64,000 bases of DNA from Demequina lignilytica (lineage in GTDB: Bacteria > Actinomycetota > Actinomycetes > Actinomycetales > Demequinaceae): contig NZ_JAUHPX010000003.1 of the NCBI RefSeq assembly GCF_030418305.1, positions 186,001-250,000 of the forward strand. The letters run 5' to 3'. The translations under genes and the position numbers were made by a program. The notes below the pieces were generated by a model that was not told where the DNA came from, ran no database searches, and saw only the letters and a list, made by a program, of their open reading frames with translations. How positions within the stretch are numbered: the first letter of the stretch is position 1; each line of letters opens with the position of its first letter. Below, in pieces: positions 61,968 through 64,000 of the stretch.

Positions 61968-62516
61968 GTGCTGATCCTCGCGCTGTGCCTGATCGCTGTC
62001 GCGTCCCCGCTCGTGGCGGGGCGCTGGCCCGCAGGCCTGCTGCTGCGCAGCTGGCGCTGGCCGATCCTGGTGTGGGCGGCGCTGCTCACGCAGATCGTGG
62101 TGATCGACGTCGCGCTGCCCGAGCCGTGGGCGGAGATCCTCCACGTCGGCACCTACGTCGCCGCGCTCGTGTTCGCGTGGCTCAACAGGGCCGCGCCCGG
62201 CGTCCTCGTCGTGGGGGCAGGCGCCCTGCTCAACGGCGCGACGATCGCGCTCAACGGCGGGGTGCTGCCCGCCTCGGCCGCGGCGATCGAGGCCGCCGGT
62301 CTCGACCGGGAGCACGAGTTCGCCAACTCCGCGGTGGTCGCGGACCCGGTGCTGCCGTGGCTCGGCGACGTGTTCGCCTGGCCGGCGCCGCTCCCGCTCG
62401 CGAACACGTTCTCGGTCGGCGACGTGCTGATCGTCGCGGGCGTGGTGATCGCGGCGTGGGCCGGGACCCGCCGGCTCGGACGGTCGGCCACGTCGCCCGA
62501 GGCCGCCCGAGACTAG
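61968..62516 (+). CDS. DUF5317-like membrane protein
   Basis: This 182-residue protein has four predicted membrane segments and the DUF5317 pattern: LAGRWPAGLLLRSWRWPILVWAALLTQIV with NRAAPGVLVVGAGALLNGATIALNGGVLPAS and LPLANTFSVGDVLIVAGVVIAAW. GGCGAGGG lies about nine bases before the GTG start. It is probably co-transcribed with the GGDEF-EAL gene. Its stop shares the CTAG sequence with the stop of the convergent DUF4349 gene. The function is unknown. Confidence 0.8.
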   Translation: MLILALCLIAVASPLVAGRWPAGLLLRSWRWPILVWAALLTQIVVIDVALPEPWAEILHVGTYVAALVFAWLNRAAPGVLVVGAGALLNGATIALNGGVLPASAAAIEAAGLDREHEFANSAVVADPVLPWLGDVFAWPAPLPLANTFSVGDVLIVAGVVIAAWAGTRRLGRSATSPEAARD

Positions 62517-63454
62517 GGGGCGGACGGCGGTTCGGACGATGCGGGGGCCACGTCCCGCCTCCGGGCGCGCCGCGAGCGGAGCACCAGCCAGGCCGCGATG
62601 ACGATCACGCCGGCGGCGGCGAGCCAGGGCAGGACGACGCCGGTGATCACCAGCGCCCCCGTGAGGAAGCCCACCAGGGCGTCCCAGCCGGAGACCACCC
62701 CGGCCCAGAACGACCGCGGAGCATCGTCGACCACGACCACCGGCTCGGTGGTGAGGGACAGCTCGATCGTGGACATCGCCACCTGGTCGTCGAGCCCGCG
62801 CTGCCAGGCCTCGAGGCTCTCGAGCTCGGCCTGACGGCTCGCGAGCTCGTTCTCGAGAGTGATGATGTCCGCGATCTTCTCGGCCTCGCCGAGCAGCGCC
62901 GCGATCCGTTCGGTCGACGCGCGCAGCGTCGAGATCCGCGCCTCGAGGTCCTGGACCTCGCGGGTGACGTCGGCGGAGGTGGTGGAGTACTCGTCGACCG
63001 TCCCCAGGCCGCGCAGGTCGTCGACCACGGCGTCGAGCCGCTCCTGGGGGATCCGCAGCGTGAGCCACGCGGATCCGCCGTCGTACTCGGTCGCCGCCCG
63101 CTCGCTGCGCGCGTCGATCCGACCCCCCGCGGACTCGACCATGGCGGCGGCGCGATCCGCGGCCGCGATGGGGTCCTCGACCGTGACGTACATGGAGCCG
63201 GTCACGATCAACGCACGGTCCTCGCCCGCCGTGTCGGCGCTGGACGCCGTGCTGCCGTCCGCGGAGTCCTCGGCCTCTGCGGGCGCGCCCTGGTCGTATG
63301 CGGCGTCGCCGCCGACGGCCCCGCCCTCCGAGGAGTCCGACGAGCCCGACGTGCAGCCGGTGAGCGCCCACACGACCGCGAGCACGGCGCAGAGGATCGC
63401 CGCCCAGCGCAGCAGCGGTCGCGGCGGATGTGCGTGCGTGCTCACGGTGCTCAT
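62513..63454 (-). CDS. DUF4349 lipoprotein
   Basis: This 313-residue protein has a lipobox LTGC near residue 33, then a Ser/Gly/Asp-rich linker. The DUF4349 domain follows: LIVTGSMYVTVEDPIAAADRAAAMVESAGGRID, LTLRIPQERLDAVVDDLRGLGTV. A coiled coil with VTREVQDLEARISTLRASTERIAALLGEAEKI lies at about 165-215, and there is one C-terminal membrane segment (about 260-290). It is anchored at both ends to the outer face of the membrane. Such proteins are of unknown function and in some loci lie near envelope-stress genes. Confidence 0.87.
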   Translation of the reverse strand: MSTVSTHAHPPRPLLRWAAILCAVLAVVWALTGCTSGSSDSSEGGAVGGDAAYDQGAPAEAEDSADGSTASSADTAGEDRALIVTGSMYVTVEDPIAAADRAAAMVESAGGRIDARSERAATEYDGGSAWLTLRIPQERLDAVVDDLRGLGTVDEYSTTSADVTREVQDLEARISTLRASTERIAALLGEAEKIADIITLENELASRQAELESLEAWQRGLDDQVAMSTIELSLTTEPVVVVDDAPRSFWAGVVSGWDALVGFLTGALVITGVVLPWLAAAGVIVIAAWLVLRSRRARRRDVAPASSEPPSAP

Positions 63455-63531
63455 ACAAGGATGACGCTCGGCGCGGCGCGGACCGTTGGGCCGCCGCCGG
63501 TCCTACGCGTGGAATGGGATGCCTTGTGCCC

Positions 63532-63586
63532 TGATGGAGGATCGGTGCACACGAGCGGCCGTTCCCGTGCGCGGATCCTCCATCTC
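63532..63586. repeat. Palindromic element, copy C
   Basis: The third copy of the dispersed palindrome has left arm GATGGAGGATCGGTGCAC and right-arm complement GATGGAGGATCCGCGCAC. It lies between the DUF4349 start and the terminator of the tRNA gene, nearly 47 kb from copy B. Its arms keep the GATGGAGGATC and GTGCAC blocks of the other copies and differ mostly around the loop. Confidence 0.75.
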
Positions 63587-63621
63587 GCACGGCTTGGGTC
63601 GCGGGCGGCCCGAGAAGGTGA

Positions 63622-63645
63622 AAGGCCCCTCCGCGGAGGGGCCTT
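63622..63645 (-). terminator. Terminator of the tRNA-Gly gene
   Basis: AAGGCCCCTCC (63622-63632) and GGAGGGGCCTT (63635-63645) form a perfect 11-bp stem with a 2-base apex. On the minus strand it is followed by a short T-run, as expected for an intrinsic terminator directly behind the tRNA gene. Confidence 0.85.
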
Positions 63646-63652
63646 CGGCTGG

Positions 63653-63726
63653 TGGAGCGGGTGACGGGAATCGAACCCGCGCTATCAGCTTGGGAAGCTG
63701 AAGTTCTACCATTGAACTACACCCGC
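63653..63726 (-). tRNA. tRNA-Gly (CCC)
   Basis: On the minus strand the acceptor stem GCGGGTG pairs with CACCCGC, followed by an encoded TCCA end. The D arm is GTTC-AATGGT-AGAAC, the anticodon stem-loop is TCAGC-TTCCCAA-GCTGA with anticodon CCC, and the T arm is GCGGG-TTCGATT-CCCGT. It reads GGG codons. Length is 74 bases with CCA, and a terminator follows. Confidence 0.97.
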
Positions 63727-63759
63727 GCGCCCCGCCTGAGCGGCGGTGCGTGACCCATT

Positions 63760-64000
63760 CTAGGGGGATTCCGCCGGCTCCTCGACAGCCGCCGCCCCGT
63801 GGCGCTCCGCATCGGACGGCATCCCGGCCCGATGCCCGAGGCCCTCGAGCCATCTCACGAGCTGCCGGTGGAGGTTCTCCGCCGTGTGCAGGTGACCGTC
63901 TTCGGCGACCAGGTCGGCGTCGACGGACCAGTCCGCGGGGTGGACCAGCAGCGCCCGCGTCTGCCATCCGCCCAGGCCGCCGTGGCAGCCCACGAGCTCC
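63760..64000 (-). CDS. C-terminal end of a gene running off the right edge
   Basis: The last 79 codons of a minus-strand gene are visible, ending at the TAG at 63760-63762. The segment ELVGCHGGLGGWQTRALLVHPADWSVDADL followed by NLHRQLVRWLEGLGHR looks like the C-terminus of actinobacterial alkaline-phosphatase-superfamily membrane proteins, in which a GSHGGLGG-like motif ends the hydrolase domain. I hold this lightly because the catalytic part is outside the window. Confidence 0.5.
   Translation of the reverse strand, partial: ELVGCHGGLGGWQTRALLVHPADWSVDADLVAEDGHLHTAENLHRQLVRWLEGLGHRAGMPSDAERHGAAAVEEPAESP

Overview
The window is about 70% GC, densely packed, and full of GTG/TTG starts, 1-8 bp stop/start overlaps and probable leaderless genes. 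Gene content points to a Gram-positive actinobacterium, most likely of the order Micrococcales: a CtaG-CopD fusion, a UGP2-type UDP-glucose pyrophosphorylase, DUF2332, DUF4190, DUF4349 and DUF5317 proteins, actinobacterial SLH repeats and a galactofuranosyltransferase. No rRNA, CRISPR array or prophage is visible. The species cannot be named from the sequence alone.

Left end (1-7302): a carbohydrate-uptake locus. A lipoprotein binding protein and two permeases (1143-4374) are followed by a large exported DUF5695-like protein (4510-7302). A second, divergent DUF5695-like gene runs off the left edge (1-810). The divergent promoter region carries two copies of the perfect palindrome GAAAGGCCTTTC, one beside each promoter. 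An IS3-family element (7332-8635) follows, with its orfB broken by a single amber codon.

8841-16834: housekeeping and membrane genes (flippase-like protein with a kinase-like middle region, CPBP protease, MOSC protein, purB, an alpha/beta-hydrolase cassette, a holin-like membrane protein). The gaps between them hold inverted repeats, a tandem repeat and two of the three copies of a roughly 58-bp palindromic element whose third copy is at 63.5 kb.

16852-44486: cell-envelope region. (i) An aminotransferase, three GT2 glycosyltransferases, a nitroreductase-like protein, a flippase-like protein and a polysaccharide pyruvyltransferase, followed by a lipoprotein and a three-SLH-repeat secreted protein. 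(ii) Two GT-C type membrane proteins. (iii) UDP-galactopyranose mutase, a GlfT2-like galactofuranosyltransferase and two complete Wzm/Wzt-type ABC exporters. (iv) On the opposite strand, tagD and three CDP-glycerol glycerophosphotransferase paralogues. Together these suggest a galactofuranose-containing and polyol-phosphate-containing wall polymer, exported by ABC transporters and possibly pyruvylated for SLH anchoring. An E1alpha/E1beta/E2 2-oxoacid dehydrogenase operon (40955-44486) follows, with tandem TetR-like operators in its promoter.

44491-49481: sulfate assimilation on the minus strand: cysQ, cysD, cysN, a TauE/SafE exporter and a long CysC.

49643-64000: assorted genes (DUF4190, DUF2332, DHA2-type MFS pump, CtaG-CopD, LRR-like protein, UDP-glucose pyrophosphorylase, CynX-like MFS, a GGDEF-EAL protein preceded by a 36-residue membrane peptide, DUF5317, DUF4349, tRNA-Gly(CCC)) and a truncated gene at the right edge. 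The 598-bp gap at 57281-57878 carries DnaA-box-like sites, a C-rich hairpin and a strong hairpin terminator but no convincing protein gene.
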